From a virus: a stretch of DNA of 62,349 nucleotides. A program made the translations under genes and the position numbers. The DNA is taken from the IMG/VR virus record IMGVR_UViG_3300028388_005459, positions 1-62,349 of that record, one strand, 5' to 3'. The notes beneath the pieces are model-generated. The model searched no databases. It was given only the letters and a program-made list of their open reading frames with translations, and was not told the origin of the DNA. This document shows positions 16,485 to 24,055 of the stretch, piece by piece; position 1 is the first letter of the stretch; each line of letters begins with the position of its first letter.

Positions 16485-17389
16485 GTGCTTTCTAAAAGCT
16501 CTTTGACGATTAAAGCAGCCTCATGAGGCTTTAGCTCTGCTGGATCTGCGGCATCCCATTCCCATTCCGGGACAAACGCCTCTGTCCCAAATAAAGAGAC
16601 TTCTCCAGCGAGTCTATATGCCTTCTTTTGCGCTTCCTCCTCAGGGTCAAAAAGAACGAAAACCTGATCAAACTTCTCCGCCAACAATAGCGCTTGCTCT
16701 GGAGAATACGAGATTCCGAATGTCGCGACAGCACCCGGCCCGAGTCTCCAGGCGTCAAATATGCCCTCGACGACAATGGCTTTGCGCTTTCTCGCGTTGT
16801 CGAGCCCATAGAGAATTTTTTGGTGAGGAATAGACTCTTCGCCTTTGGGGCAAGCGATATATGGCAAGTCTGCAAGCCCTGTTATGTCTCGCGATTGCCA
16901 GCTTACAAGAGTGTTATTGTAGCGTATCGGGATGATGATTCGCCAAGGGAGGGACTGGACGCGCTTTGTAGCGAGAGGATCCCACAACCTCTCGATTTCT
17001 GCCACGTCCAGCCCCCGTTTCGTCAAGTATTCTCTATGACGTTTTCCCATGGCTCCGGCGCCCTTCGGGAGGAAAGGAGAGAAAGTCCCGTCCGGTCGCC
17101 GAAAGTCCTTTTCTTCGTCGCGCGATATTCCCGCGATTGAGTGTTTCTTGATTAATATTTTGGCATCTTGATAGCTGCAATTTGCAAGCGCTGCCACAAC
17201 ACGAATGTTGGATTTGTAGCCACAGCGCCAGCAGTTGAAGATTCCTGCTGAGAGATTATACCCAAGATGGATACCCGGGTCGCCAGTGCAGAATGGGCAT
17301 TCGATATTCACCCAGCCGCGACTTTGTTGCTTGCCGCGACCGGGCGAAATACCAAGCTCGAGAAACAAGGATTCAATGTCCAGTATCAT
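16481..17389 (-). CDS. DnaG-type primase (zinc finger plus Toprim)
   Basis: The 302-residue primase has an N-terminal zinc ribbon (CPFC near 31-34 and CWRC near 53-56) and a Toprim domain with IVVEGIFDAWRL and VFVLFDPEEEAQ, the acidic metal-binding motifs. It lacks a helicase-binding domain, so it is about half the length of bacterial DnaG. It should make RNA primers at the fork with the helicase at 13187-14455. Its ATG overlaps the upstream stop by 4 nt. Confidence 0.85.
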   Translation of the reverse strand: MILDIESLFLELGISPGRGKQQSRGWVNIECPFCTGDPGIHLGYNLSAGIFNCWRCGYKSNIRVVAALANCSYQDAKILIKKHSIAGISRDEEKDFRRPDGTFSPFLPKGAGAMGKRHREYLTKRGLDVAEIERLWDPLATKRVQSLPWRIIIPIRYNNTLVSWQSRDITGLADLPYIACPKGEESIPHQKILYGLDNARKRKAIVVEGIFDAWRLGPGAVATFGISYSPEQALLLAEKFDQVFVLFDPEEEAQKKAYRLAGEVSLFGTEAFVPEWEWDAADPAELKPHEAALIVKELLEST

Positions 17390-17679
17390 CCTCGAATCCT
17401 CGCAATGTCGAGATTGGCGACCAGCCCCTCGACTTTTTTGCCGCTGAGCAACTGAACTGTCGCTCGGCGCTTGCCTTCGCGCAGTAGATACGCCGGGCGG
17501 CGCATCCCTTTATACGTGATCTCGACCAGGGGATTATTTCTGTTGACGCGGCGGCGGCGTAGTTCGTTGTTTATTCTGTCGTAGATCGCGCGAGATTGGC
17601 GCGTGTTGTCCTTTTCAAGTTGCCCCATCATTGACATTAGAAATACGGTCGTATATTGTTGGGGATTAAAGCGGCTCAT
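17386..17679 (-). CDS. basic hypothetical protein, 97 aa
   Basis: The protein is rich in Arg and Asn (NELRRRRVNRNNP) with a small beta-rich C-terminal half (YLLREGKRRATVQLLSGKKVEGLV). It is coupled by 4-nt overlaps to the SNF2 helicase upstream and primase downstream. It is probably a nucleic-acid-binding protein by charge. I do not recognise a family. Confidence 0.55.
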   Translation of the reverse strand: MSRFNPQQYTTVFLMSMMGQLEKDNTRQSRAIYDRINNELRRRRVNRNNPLVEITYKGMRRPAYLLREGKRRATVQLLSGKKVEGLVANLDIARIRG

Positions 17680-19379
17680 ATTCCCTCCATTCCTTTTATG
17701 CGATTGTGGAGTTGGTTAATTATGCCTAATAACGCGTCCTCTGTTGCTGTCTCTTTTATCTCTGCATCCAGCAAATGATCGATTACCTCCCGTTTTTTGT
17801 TGATGGCGGTTAAAATAGATTCGTCCAACGTTCCTTCGCTGACGAGATACCAAGCCGTAACGCTGTTTTTCTGCCCGATCCTATGCGTCCTGTCTTCTGC
17901 TTGCTCGAGTTCGCTAGGCGTCCACGGGAACTCGACAAAGGCCACGTTATTTGCCGCGAACAGGTCAATTCCAACGCCCGCGGCTCTTATCGTCCCGATG
18001 AAAAGCTGAGCTTTAGGGTCGGTTTGAAATTTTTTCGTGGCCGCATGTCTTTGATCTTGCGGCGTTCTGCCATCGATCTTGACGGCAACGTCCTTGAATT
18101 CGGACAATAAAACGTCAACCACGCTTTTGTGGATTGCGAACACCACGAGCTTCTCGCCAGATTCCAGAAAGTTGCGAATCCATTTGATTGCTGAGTCTTT
18201 TTTGCAGTCAAAAGAGAGGCGGCGGAGAGAATTGATTTTGGTTAGAGTCTCTGCGCGCAATGCGCCGACGACTCTTTTTTCCAGCTCCTCTCCTTCGAAA
18301 TTGTCCACGAGCCAAGAAATAAAATCTTGACTTGCGGTCTCGTATTGTTTCCACGCCTCTGAGTCGACCTTGAAGGTGACTTTTGCCCGCTGTTTTGCAG
18401 GCAAATCTTTCAACACTTCCTCCTTGCGTCGGCGGATCATAACGCCCGAATTCAGGATCAAATTCAACTCATCCAGATTACTCGCGCCACTAAAATCCCA
18501 CCCCCAATACCCTTTTTTGGCATCGCAGTATCTGCGCGCATAGTCGAAAAATCTGGGGAAAAGATCGGGCCTCGTGATGTTTAGCAAATTGAAAAATTCT
18601 ACCGGGCGATTCTCGACAGGGGTCCCGGTCAAAGGGATTACATACTTGCAACGACGCGCAATCGCCTTCGCCGCTCGTGTTCTTTGGGCTTTGGAATTCT
18701 TGATATAATGCGCCTCGTCAAGGATAATGGTTTTGGGCTTAAATTGCTTCAGAATATAATCCTTCCATGCCTCCAGAATGTCGTAATTTATGATCAATAT
18801 TGTTGGGGCTTTTTTCGCGTTAAATGCGATTTCTCGCGACGCGTTCGAAAGCGCCTTTCTTGACGTTCCGGTGGCGAGATATACCGCCTCAGTTTTGTTA
18901 AGCCAGACCTTACAGTGTTCGAGCCAGTTTTGTTTGACGACAGCGGGCACGACAATCAGCGCGGGACGGGCATGGCTGTTTTTCGCTTTCAGCCAAGCGA
19001 GACTCTGGACTGTTTTGCCTAGCCCCGGGACGTCGGCAAGAACCGCCCTGCCATTATAGCTCTCAATCTCTTGAACGCCAATCTTTTGGAAGTCGCGCAG
19101 CCCCGCTGGCATTTTGAATGATCTTTTCGCGCGCTCTCGCTCTCGCTTTTGTTCTGCCATCCAATTTTCCAGCTCCGGAGTTGGATCAAAGCCGAGAGAC
19201 AGGACTTTTTCTGCGGCTTCGATATCGCGCGGGAGCTCCCAGGCTTTCAGCGAAGAGATATATTTCCGTCCGGGAATTTGCTTGATTGCCTCTCTCGTCT
19301 CGTCAAAACGTGGGTCGCCATATGGGAATCGAAACAAAACCAAGATTCGATCTTTTCCGAGACGCGCTTGCTTTTGCAT
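17676..19379 (-). CDS. SNF2-family helicase with HARP-like N-terminus
   Basis: The 567-residue protein has an N-terminal HARP-like segment (GRKYISSLKAWELP, residues about 36-49), as in SMARCAL1-type annealing helicases. The two-lobed SNF2 motor shows VLADVPGLGKTVQS (motif I), IILDEAHYIKN (motif II, DEAH), PLTGTPVENRP (motif III) and EQAEDRTHRIGQ (motif VI). Such enzymes translocate on double-stranded DNA and remodel forks or displace proteins. A fork-repair role in phage replication is inferred. Confidence 0.88.
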   Translation of the reverse strand: MQKQARLGKDRILVLFRFPYGDPRFDETREAIKQIPGRKYISSLKAWELPRDIEAAEKVLSLGFDPTPELENWMAEQKRERERAKRSFKMPAGLRDFQKIGVQEIESYNGRAVLADVPGLGKTVQSLAWLKAKNSHARPALIVVPAVVKQNWLEHCKVWLNKTEAVYLATGTSRKALSNASREIAFNAKKAPTILIINYDILEAWKDYILKQFKPKTIILDEAHYIKNSKAQRTRAAKAIARRCKYVIPLTGTPVENRPVEFFNLLNITRPDLFPRFFDYARRYCDAKKGYWGWDFSGASNLDELNLILNSGVMIRRRKEEVLKDLPAKQRAKVTFKVDSEAWKQYETASQDFISWLVDNFEGEELEKRVVGALRAETLTKINSLRRLSFDCKKDSAIKWIRNFLESGEKLVVFAIHKSVVDVLLSEFKDVAVKIDGRTPQDQRHAATKKFQTDPKAQLFIGTIRAAGVGIDLFAANNVAFVEFPWTPSELEQAEDRTHRIGQKNSVTAWYLVSEGTLDESILTAINKKREVIDHLLDAEIKETATEDALLGIINQLHNRIKGMEGI

Positions 19380-19402
19380 TCTGGCCTCCTTATATCGATT
19401 CT

Positions 19403-19427
19403 CAGAGGCGGAACGAGTCCGCCCCTG
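19403..19427. other. intergenic G+C hairpin upstream of SNF2 gene
   Basis: Ten-bp arms (one mismatch) surround a 5-nt loop (CTCGT in the RNA). It lies between the DUF932-like stop and the SNF2 ribosome site. No U-run follows in the transcript. Similar hairpins occur at 21578, 21922 and 56037. Confidence 0.6.
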
Positions 19428-19445
19428 GTAAGTATGGGGTTTGGG

Positions 19446-20255
19446 TTAAATCGCGTCTCTCAACCGGGTTTCCAGTTGAATGCGTCGATTTTCTGACTGC
19501 ACTTCGTGCGAGATAAATTGGGTGACGAGGTTGAAGAGATTCCACTTGCTGAGTGTGCGCAGTCTCATGTCTTCAATGGTCAGGTTCGAATCGATTTCAA
19601 CCAGATCGCCTAAGCGGGACTCTGCGCGTTGCCCAAACCCAAGCGACCCGACCATTGACTCGTAATCGTCGGGCGTGGCGGCGGTATCTTGCCATTGCCG
19701 CCAAATCCCGAGCTCGTCCTGGAAAAGATCAATAGCGTTGTCGAGATGCCCTCGGAGTTCTTGCGCGTCGAATTCGCCCAAGTGTTTTTTGCGATAGCTC
19801 CCGAATCTTCGCCCGACAACTGCGCCGTTGGAGCAGACGAGACGAAAAGCGCCAAAGACCACGACGGCGGGCCAGCTTGTGTCGTAGCTATTGAAAACAT
19901 GAAGGGAGGGCGCGACAAAGTCCCCCGTCCCAACCTCGTCGATGGCGTCAGGGAAACGAACCCGCAAGGACATTTTCGCGCTGTCAGGGCTTAACCAAAG
20001 CTCATTGTTTTGTCGTCCCCAATCACCGGGAATTGACGAGAAAACATGGTCGATCAAGTCTTCATGGCGGATCAGTTCATATCCAGGAGATACGAAGCTG
20101 TAATGTTGGCCAGAATCGACATTTACAACCGCCCTCCGGTTGATGGGGGCGGCATTCGCGCCTTGCACTTCGTAGCTAATGGGGAGAATGTCGACTTCAG
20201 GGAAACGCGCGCTTTCGAGTGTCTGCGCTCCGGGACGGATATAACGAGTAAACAT
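19446..20255 (-). CDS. DUF932-like protein
   Basis: The 269-residue protein resembles the DUF932 family found in phages and plasmids: a central FNSYDTSWPAVVVFGAFRLVCSNGAVVG and a C-terminal helical part. The family's function is unknown. The tight clustering with DNA metabolism genes and its own promoter (20298-20326) suggest an early role. Confidence 0.65.
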   Translation of the reverse strand: MFTRYIRPGAQTLESARFPEVDILPISYEVQGANAAPINRRAVVNVDSGQHYSFVSPGYELIRHEDLIDHVFSSIPGDWGRQNNELWLSPDSAKMSLRVRFPDAIDEVGTGDFVAPSLHVFNSYDTSWPAVVVFGAFRLVCSNGAVVGRRFGSYRKKHLGEFDAQELRGHLDNAIDLFQDELGIWRQWQDTAATPDDYESMVGSLGFGQRAESRLGDLVEIDSNLTIEDMRLRTLSKWNLFNLVTQFISHEVQSENRRIQLETRLRDAI

Positions 20256-20297
20256 GATGAACGACTCCTTTCCTTTGTTTTGTGGGATTTAGAAAGA

Positions 20298-20326
20298 ATA
20301 ATAGCCAAAGCCGGAGAAAATATCAA
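20298..20326 (-). promoter_or_regulatory. promoter TTGATA-17-TATTAT
   Basis: TTGATA (20321-20326) and TATTAT (20298-20303) are 17 bp apart, with TTGGC before the -10. It precedes the DUF932-like gene and belongs to the TGGCTATAAY family with one change. Confidence 0.65.
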
Positions 20327-20760
20327 ATGCGCGCTTTCGCAGCGCATTCTGGTCCGATGCCTTGCAGGACACTTTCAGGCACGGTCAACAACCGGCCGCA
20401 TCGACAACAGCGCTCAGCGTGGAAAAAATCGACGGTGCTTGGGATCTTTCCTTGTGTCGAGAGATTATACCAGAACCAATTGAATGCGCTCAGCGAAGGC
20501 GCGTCTTTGGAGATTGTTTTGTTGGTGGCTTCAAAAGTGCCATCGCCATTGATAAACCCGAGAGACGTATAGGAATAGTTGTTGTGAGGCCCCGACAACA
20601 CGCCAACAAACCAGGTATTTTGATACACCCGCGCGCGTCTTACTCGATATGTAAGGCGCTTGCTCGTCTTTTTGCTGACCAGAGTAAAATAAGCGTTTCC
20701 AGCCAAGATGAACGTCTTTGGATCAATCTGCGGCGTTATGTCTGGATATAGTGGCTCCAT
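20323..20760 (-). CDS. DUF6011-like zinc protein, 145 aa
   Basis: The C-terminal CCRCGRLLTVPESVLQGIGPEC is a four-Cys/Ser zinc motif of the kind seen in DUF6011 phage proteins. The N-terminal part contains GPHNNYSYTSLGFI. The start at 20760 follows GAGAGGAAC. Function is unknown. Confidence 0.65.
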   Translation of the reverse strand: MEPLYPDITPQIDPKTFILAGNAYFTLVSKKTSKRLTYRVRRARVYQNTWFVGVLSGPHNNYSYTSLGFINGDGTFEATNKTISKDAPSLSAFNWFWYNLSTQGKIPSTVDFFHAERCCRCGRLLTVPESVLQGIGPECAAKARI

Positions 20761-20941
20761 TTTGTTCCTCTCTTTCTTCGTCTTGCTGCAAGTGCTGCCT
20801 CCATTCCTTGCAGCCACGACATTCGTCTTCCTTCTCGCATCGAGTAAAACAGACAAGCACCTTGACTCGACGCTTGAGGCGAGAGCAAGCGAGATAAACA
20901 TTAGGGATGATTTCGCTCGTCGCTGTTCTTCGTCGGATCAT
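20723..20941 (-). CDS. Cys-rich small protein, 72 aa
   Basis: The ATG at 20941 overlaps the stop of the sigma-like gene (ATGA). A Cys cluster (CFTRCEKEDECRGC) resembles a small zinc module, followed by a polar Gln/Glu tail. It overlaps the next gene by 38 nt. I do not recognise a family. Confidence 0.5.
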   Translation of the reverse strand: MIRRRTATSEIIPNVYLACSRLKRRVKVLVCFTRCEKEDECRGCKEWRQHLQQDEEREEQNGATISRHNAAD

Positions 20942-21381
20942 GAGAACACCACCTTTAGCTCTCGAAACGCGCGCCAGATCGCTTCCCATTTCCACCCCAA
21001 GCGATGCAAATGATGGCCGAGTTTCGTTTTCGTTAGCTCGAAGTCATATGGAAGCGACAATGTTAGCAGCGCGATTTCTCGCGCCTCGTTGCTAAGTTGG
21101 TCGAAAAGGTCGACGAGACGAGTATTGGGATCCTCGCTCGACCATTCGAAGTCGACAGAGAGTGTGTGAGTATGCGCGCGCCAGACATGGTGTTGAAAGT
21201 AGAAAAACAGCCAAGTTTGAAATTTCGCGCCCTTGCTCTCTTTGAATGTCGCTTTCGCCTCGAAAAATGCGAGTTTAGCGCAAGAGAGCGCCTCCTCAAA
21301 CTCGACACCTTTCAAGGCGGCGGTTCGTTTCGCCTCGCGATGAATCAGCCCTCTATAATCCTCATAGTTGATCTCCTTCAT
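20938..21381 (-). CDS. sigma-factor-like protein
   Basis: The 147-residue protein resembles sigma70 region 2: GLIHREAKRTAALKGVEFEEALSCAKLAFFEAKATF followed by ESKGAKFQTWLFFYFQHHV, matching the pattern of a helix, then a G-x-K-F-x-T-W/Y motif used in core binding and -10 recognition. A second helical half (ALLTLSLPYDFELTKTKLGHHLHRLGWKWEAIWRAFRELK) could be region 4. The start at 21381 follows GGAGC. It may redirect host RNA polymerase to the late promoter. The match is by eye. Confidence 0.5.
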   Translation of the reverse strand: MKEINYEDYRGLIHREAKRTAALKGVEFEEALSCAKLAFFEAKATFKESKGAKFQTWLFFYFQHHVWRAHTHTLSVDFEWSSEDPNTRLVDLFDQLSNEAREIALLTLSLPYDFELTKTKLGHHLHRLGWKWEAIWRAFRELKVVFS

Positions 21382-21560
21382 ACGTAAGCTCCTTGTTCGT
21401 GGAGGTTTTGACGTTTTGCGGCAAGCGCCTCGTCTCTGATGATTTGGTGGCGACCTTCGCATATGCAGTAAGGACAGAATATGGCGCCCGAGACGACAAA
21501 GGAATGTCGCGGGTCAATCGCGCGCCCGCATTCTGAGCATATCCAAATGCGTTTCTCCAT
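21378..21560 (-). CDS. zinc-ribbon protein, 60 aa
   Basis: CSECG and CPYCIC give two paired-Cys knuckles (a treble-clef or ribbon fold), with a short basic helical tail. It overlaps the sigma-like gene start by 4 nt, so the two are translationally coupled. Such small zinc proteins often bind RNA polymerase or nucleic acid. No precise role can be given. Confidence 0.6.
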   Translation of the reverse strand: MEKRIWICSECGRAIDPRHSFVVSGAIFCPYCICEGRHQIIRDEALAAKRQNLHEQGAYV

Positions 21561-21577
21561 TTCCTTCTCCTATGTAT

Positions 21578-21598
21578 GGGGCGAGACGAGCCCGCCCC
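21578..21598. other. intergenic G+C hairpin
   Basis: GGGGCG and CGCCCC flank a 9-nt loop containing CTCGTC on the transcript. It lies between two small early genes, about 20 nt upstream of a start codon. Confidence 0.5.
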
Positions 21599-21605
21599 CG
21601 ACAGA

Positions 21606-21899
21606 TTATCCGTTGTTGCGGCGCTCGATTTCGTCGTGCAAATCTTGCGGCTCGATCTCGGGCCAATCTTCCTGAGCTACCATTCTGATGGGGTTCTCGT
21701 CAGAGTCGACCTCCCAAATTTCCATGTTTGCCCAAGAAATGTCGATTTCGCCGTGACTATCAACGTGGAGCTCAGCGTCCACGACCGCAGAGAATAAGTG
21801 TGGGCAGACATTTCCTGTCCACAAAATTTCGCGGGTTCCATCGTTACGGCGAGAATTGCCGCTTCGTTCAAAAGCTTGATAGCGTTTGTTTTCGCTCAT
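21606..21899 (-). CDS. acidic hypothetical protein, 97 aa
   Basis: The protein has MSENKRYQAFERSGNS at its start, then a beta-like ILWTGNVCPHLFSAV and a very acidic C-terminal half (EVDSDENPIRMVAQEDWPEIEP). It is preceded by a G+C hairpin and AAAGGAGAGACTG. Its position near the start of the early transcript and its DNA-mimic-like acidity fit a host-takeover protein, which is only inference. Confidence 0.55.
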   Translation of the reverse strand: MSENKRYQAFERSGNSRRNDGTREILWTGNVCPHLFSAVVDAELHVDSHGEIDISWANMEIWEVDSDENPIRMVAQEDWPEIEPQDLHDEIERRNNG

Positions 21900-21921
21900 G
21901 TCAGTCTCTCCTTTCAGAGTG

Positions 21922-21945
21922 TCGGGGCGGATTCAACCGCCCCGA
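21922..21945. other. intergenic 9-bp perfect hairpin
   Basis: TCGGGGCGG and its exact complement flank ATTCAA. It lies between the first and second genes of the early transcript, immediately upstream of a ribosome site, and has no following U-run. Confidence 0.65.
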
Positions 21946-21951
21946 TTAGTG

Positions 21952-22203
21952 TTATTCGTCGTCCTCGTCGTCGCCTTCAGCCGGCAACACGGTAACGATG
22001 TGGTGTGGCTCGTTGTCGGCGTCCGTAAACGCTTCGACGCAGTCACCGCCACCGTCGCCTTGATCGACGACGACATAGCCGGCTTCGCGCGCCTTTTGCT
22101 TCGCGTTTTCGATTCCAACCACGGGTTCGAGCTCCTCGATTTTGGTCATGTAGTCTTCTCCAACCTCGAGAACGTGTACGGAATAGGCTTTTTGATCGGT
22201 CAT
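21952..22203 (-). CDS. first gene of the leftward transcript, acidic, 83 aa
   Basis: The protein starts after AGAAGGGAGAAGAAC, contains an alternating strand/helix pattern (YSVHVLEVGEDYMTKIEELEP...ENAKQKAREAGYVVVDQ) and ends in a poly-acidic tail (EGDDEDDE). It is the first gene downstream of the strong promoter at 22528-22556. Early position and acidity suggest a host-interaction protein. No family is recognised. Confidence 0.6.
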   Translation of the reverse strand: MTDQKAYSVHVLEVGEDYMTKIEELEPVVGIENAKQKAREAGYVVVDQGDGGGDCVEAFTDADNEPHHIVTVLPAEGDDEDDE

Positions 22204-22527
22204 TGTTCTTCTCCCTTCTTTTGTGTGGGTTTTGTTTGGTCTGTCTCGTCAGTAACGGGCGACCATCTCCGTTAGACCGCAGTGTCTGCGGTTTCGACTC
22301 TCATTTCCGCCTTTCGCCTGCTTGGAGGTAGATTATCTCTCATCTACGTGCCCGGCGCGATGGTCCGGGGCTTCTCGCCAGCTCGATCTACGGGCGGGGG
22401 AGGCTTTTGTCGAGAGCGCCTTGCCTTCTCTCTTGCCGGCTCCGGGAAGGTGATTTTATCGCTACCCTCTGACTCCCGTTCCGACCTGGTTTTGAAAGAG
22501 CGTCGATTCGTCGTGAATCTGGTTAAT
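22204..22527 (-). other. structured 5' leader of the early transcript
   Basis: About 320 nt separate the early promoter from the first gene and I see no convincing gene in it. It contains a perfect 6-bp hairpin (CCGCAG-ACA-CTGCGG in the transcript) followed by another (TAACGG...CCGTTA), and several G+C-rich runs. It may be an untranslated regulatory leader or a small RNA. Confidence 0.45.
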
Positions 22528-22556
22528 ACTATAACGCCGCTTTCAAGTATTGTCAA
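22528..22556 (-). promoter_or_regulatory. strong early promoter TTGACA-17-TATAGT
   Basis: A consensus -35 (22551-22556) and a 5-of-6 -10 (22528-22533) have optimal 17-bp spacing. Three CTTGA words recur every 10 bp over the -35 region, and A/T-rich DNA lies upstream. This is the best sigma70 promoter in the window and is suited to immediate-early expression of the leftward block by host polymerase. Confidence 0.85.
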
Positions 22557-22645
22557 GCGTTTTCAAGCGCTGAACCAAAAAAAATTTTTCCGCTTAAAAT
22601 GCCTTGATTGCTACGAAAATTGGAATCTGGTAAAAATCTGGCAAA

Positions 22646-22673
22646 AAAAATTTCAAAATTTTTTGAAATTTTT
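22646..22673. repeat. A/T-rich 13-bp inverted repeat in divergent region
   Basis: AAAAATTTCAAAA and its complement flank a TT. It lies between the leftward promoter and the rightward late start region, just upstream of TATACT at 22678. It could be an operator, or on the plus strand a structure at the start of the late transcript. Confidence 0.65.
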
Positions 22674-22677
22674 CCGA

Positions 22678-22683
22678 TATACT
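22678..22683 (+). promoter_or_regulatory. candidate late -10 element without -35
   Basis: TATACT stands about 100 bp upstream of the first rightward gene. No -35-like hexamer occurs 16-18 bp upstream, where the A/T inverted repeat lies instead. This would fit activation by a phage factor, perhaps the sigma-like protein at 20938-21381. Confidence 0.35.
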
Positions 22684-22740
22684 CGCATCCAATACGATGG
22701 CGTAGGCTCGACGATGGCAGAGAGCCAAAGGAGTTTAACC

Positions 22741-22746
22741 ATGTAG
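22741..22746 (+). other. start-stop codon pair after a strong ribosome site
   Basis: AAAGGAGTTTAACC is followed directly by ATG TAG. The pair sits in the loop of a small inverted repeat (GTTTAA...TTAAAC). A minimal ORF like this can act in translational control of the leader. It may also be chance. Confidence 0.3.
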
Positions 22747-22782
22747 TTCTTTAAACCCCGAAGCGATGGAAGAGAACGAAAG

Positions 22783-23034
22783 ATGGTGTTTGAAGTCGAC
22801 AGCGCGTGGCAGAGACTAAGCGAAAACGATAAGGTCTTGATCGAAAGATGGATGAATAGCTCTGTCAAGATAAAAGCCGCTTGCCCCTGGCACAATGTCA
22901 GAGACCGCATTGATTGCGAATCCCTTCCTTGTCGCGAATTGTTCCCCGAAATGATGGAAACAGACTATCGCTGCCCGTGCAATGCGCTTGGCATCGATTC
23001 TGTTATGGGGAGAGTGAGGGAGAAACTGCAATGA
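22783..23034 (+). CDS. Cys-containing hypothetical protein, 83 aa
   Basis: This is the first rightward gene. It has a helical N-terminus (VFEVDSAWQRLSENDKVLIERWM), then six Cys (CPWH, CESLPC, CPC) that could bind zinc or a cluster. It overlaps the methyltransferase start by 4 nt. No family is recognised. Confidence 0.6.
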   Translation: MVFEVDSAWQRLSENDKVLIERWMNSSVKIKAACPWHNVRDRIDCESLPCRELFPEMMETDYRCPCNALGIDSVMGRVREKLQ

Positions 23035-23795
23035 TGGGCGAAGCCGCCAACGCCGCCATGAAAGAAAAGAGGGCGAGAGAGCACGCCAAAACCAATACTG
23101 TGGCGGTTGATTTGGTGGATTTCGTCATTGACGCTATTTTTCCCTTTCTATATGACGCGACAGAGATACTGGATATTGGATGCGGAGCAGGCAGAAATAC
23201 GCTGTCAATTGCGCAGAAACTCCCGGATGGCGCCCGAATTCAGGCAATCGATATTTCGCTGGAGGCGATTTATACATTGCAGATGCAGAGCGCCTTCCAA
23301 TTTGCAAACGTAAATGCCGGCGTTATGGACATGGACGAGATCCCGCAGAGCTTTGCCCACAAGCGATACGACGCCATCATCAGCTTATACGCCATCCACT
23401 ATTCGCGAGATATGGCCGATCTACTGAGGCGTTTGCGTAGTCTGCTCTCGCCTGGCGGGGTTGTTTTTATCTGTGGACATGGCGCCGGCACAAATCAAGA
23501 ACTGATTGATATCGCCAATCTGCCCTCAGTGAAGGATTTTTTCCTTCCCTCTCATCGAAAAGCGCTTGAAGACACCTACTCCATCTCGCTCTCTTATCGA
23601 CTCGAAAACAAGGCGCGATTTCGCAAAGCAGACCAGTTTCTGAGTTGGTATCGACACCATGAGCTATTCGACGACGAAGCTTTGCCCTGCATCAAAACCG
23701 CAGTTGAAAAAGAGATCAGGCGGAAAGGGCACTTCGAGCTAACCAAGAATACTCAAGGCGTCGCGCTCATAGCAGAAGGAGAAACAACAAGATGA
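23031..23795 (+). CDS. class I SAM-dependent methyltransferase
   Basis: The 254-residue protein has the glycine-rich motif I ILDIGCGAGRNTL near residue 40, an acidic residue ending strand 2 (IQAIDISLEAI), and DAIISLYAIHYS as motif IV. It resembles small-molecule or tRNA-type methyltransferases (Methyltransf_11/25 pattern) and lacks the DPPY/NPPY motif of DNA amino-methyltransferases. The substrate cannot be read from sequence. The start at 23031 overlaps the preceding stop (ATGA). A longer frame upstream is not needed. Confidence 0.75.
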   Translation: MMGEAANAAMKEKRAREHAKTNTVAVDLVDFVIDAIFPFLYDATEILDIGCGAGRNTLSIAQKLPDGARIQAIDISLEAIYTLQMQSAFQFANVNAGVMDMDEIPQSFAHKRYDAIISLYAIHYSRDMADLLRRLRSLLSPGGVVFICGHGAGTNQELIDIANLPSVKDFFLPSHRKALEDTYSISLSYRLENKARFRKADQFLSWYRHHELFDDEALPCIKTAVEKEIRRKGHFELTKNTQGVALIAEGETTR

Positions 23796-23944
23796 TCACC
23801 ATCCAATACCTCTGCCAAACCTGTAGGCGCTATGTCAATACTAAAGAGGAGGGACTTGTTTGCAAAGAGTGTGGAACAGAGATCATCCAGAGGCCAATCA
23901 AGAGTCTCTCAGCGAGTGGAATGCTATTGACGAATATGAACTGA
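23792..23944 (+). CDS. zinc-ribbon protein, 50 aa
   Basis: The ATG overlaps the methyltransferase stop (ATGA). Two CxxC pairs (C8/C11 and C24/C27) form a rubredoxin-like knuckle pattern, followed by a Ser/Leu tail. It overlaps another small frame at 23860-24036. It is too short for usual cut-offs. Confidence 0.5.
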   Translation: MITIQYLCQTCRRYVNTKEEGLVCKECGTEIIQRPIKSLSASGMLLTNMN

Positions 23945-24036
23945 AGCCAGATTTTTTAAGAAAGAGATGGAAAGCGAAGCAATGGTGGCGAAAAGATTTG
24001 GAAAAGAAATTCGAGAAAGGATGGCTTACATTATAG
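23860..24036 (+). CDS. Trp-rich small protein, 58 aa
   Basis: A TTG start lies 6-7 nt after AGAGGAGGG. The frame reads with a natural composition (SEWNAIDEYELKPDFLRKRW, then KQWWRKDLEKKFEKG), which argues that it is translated. It overlaps the zinc-ribbon frame by 85 nt. Either both are genes, or a frameshift joins the zinc ribbon to this tail. Confidence 0.4.
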   Translation: MQRVWNRDHPEANQESLSEWNAIDEYELKPDFLRKRWKAKQWWRKDLEKKFEKGWLTL

Positions 24037-24055
24037 GTAAGTAAATGGTGACCAG

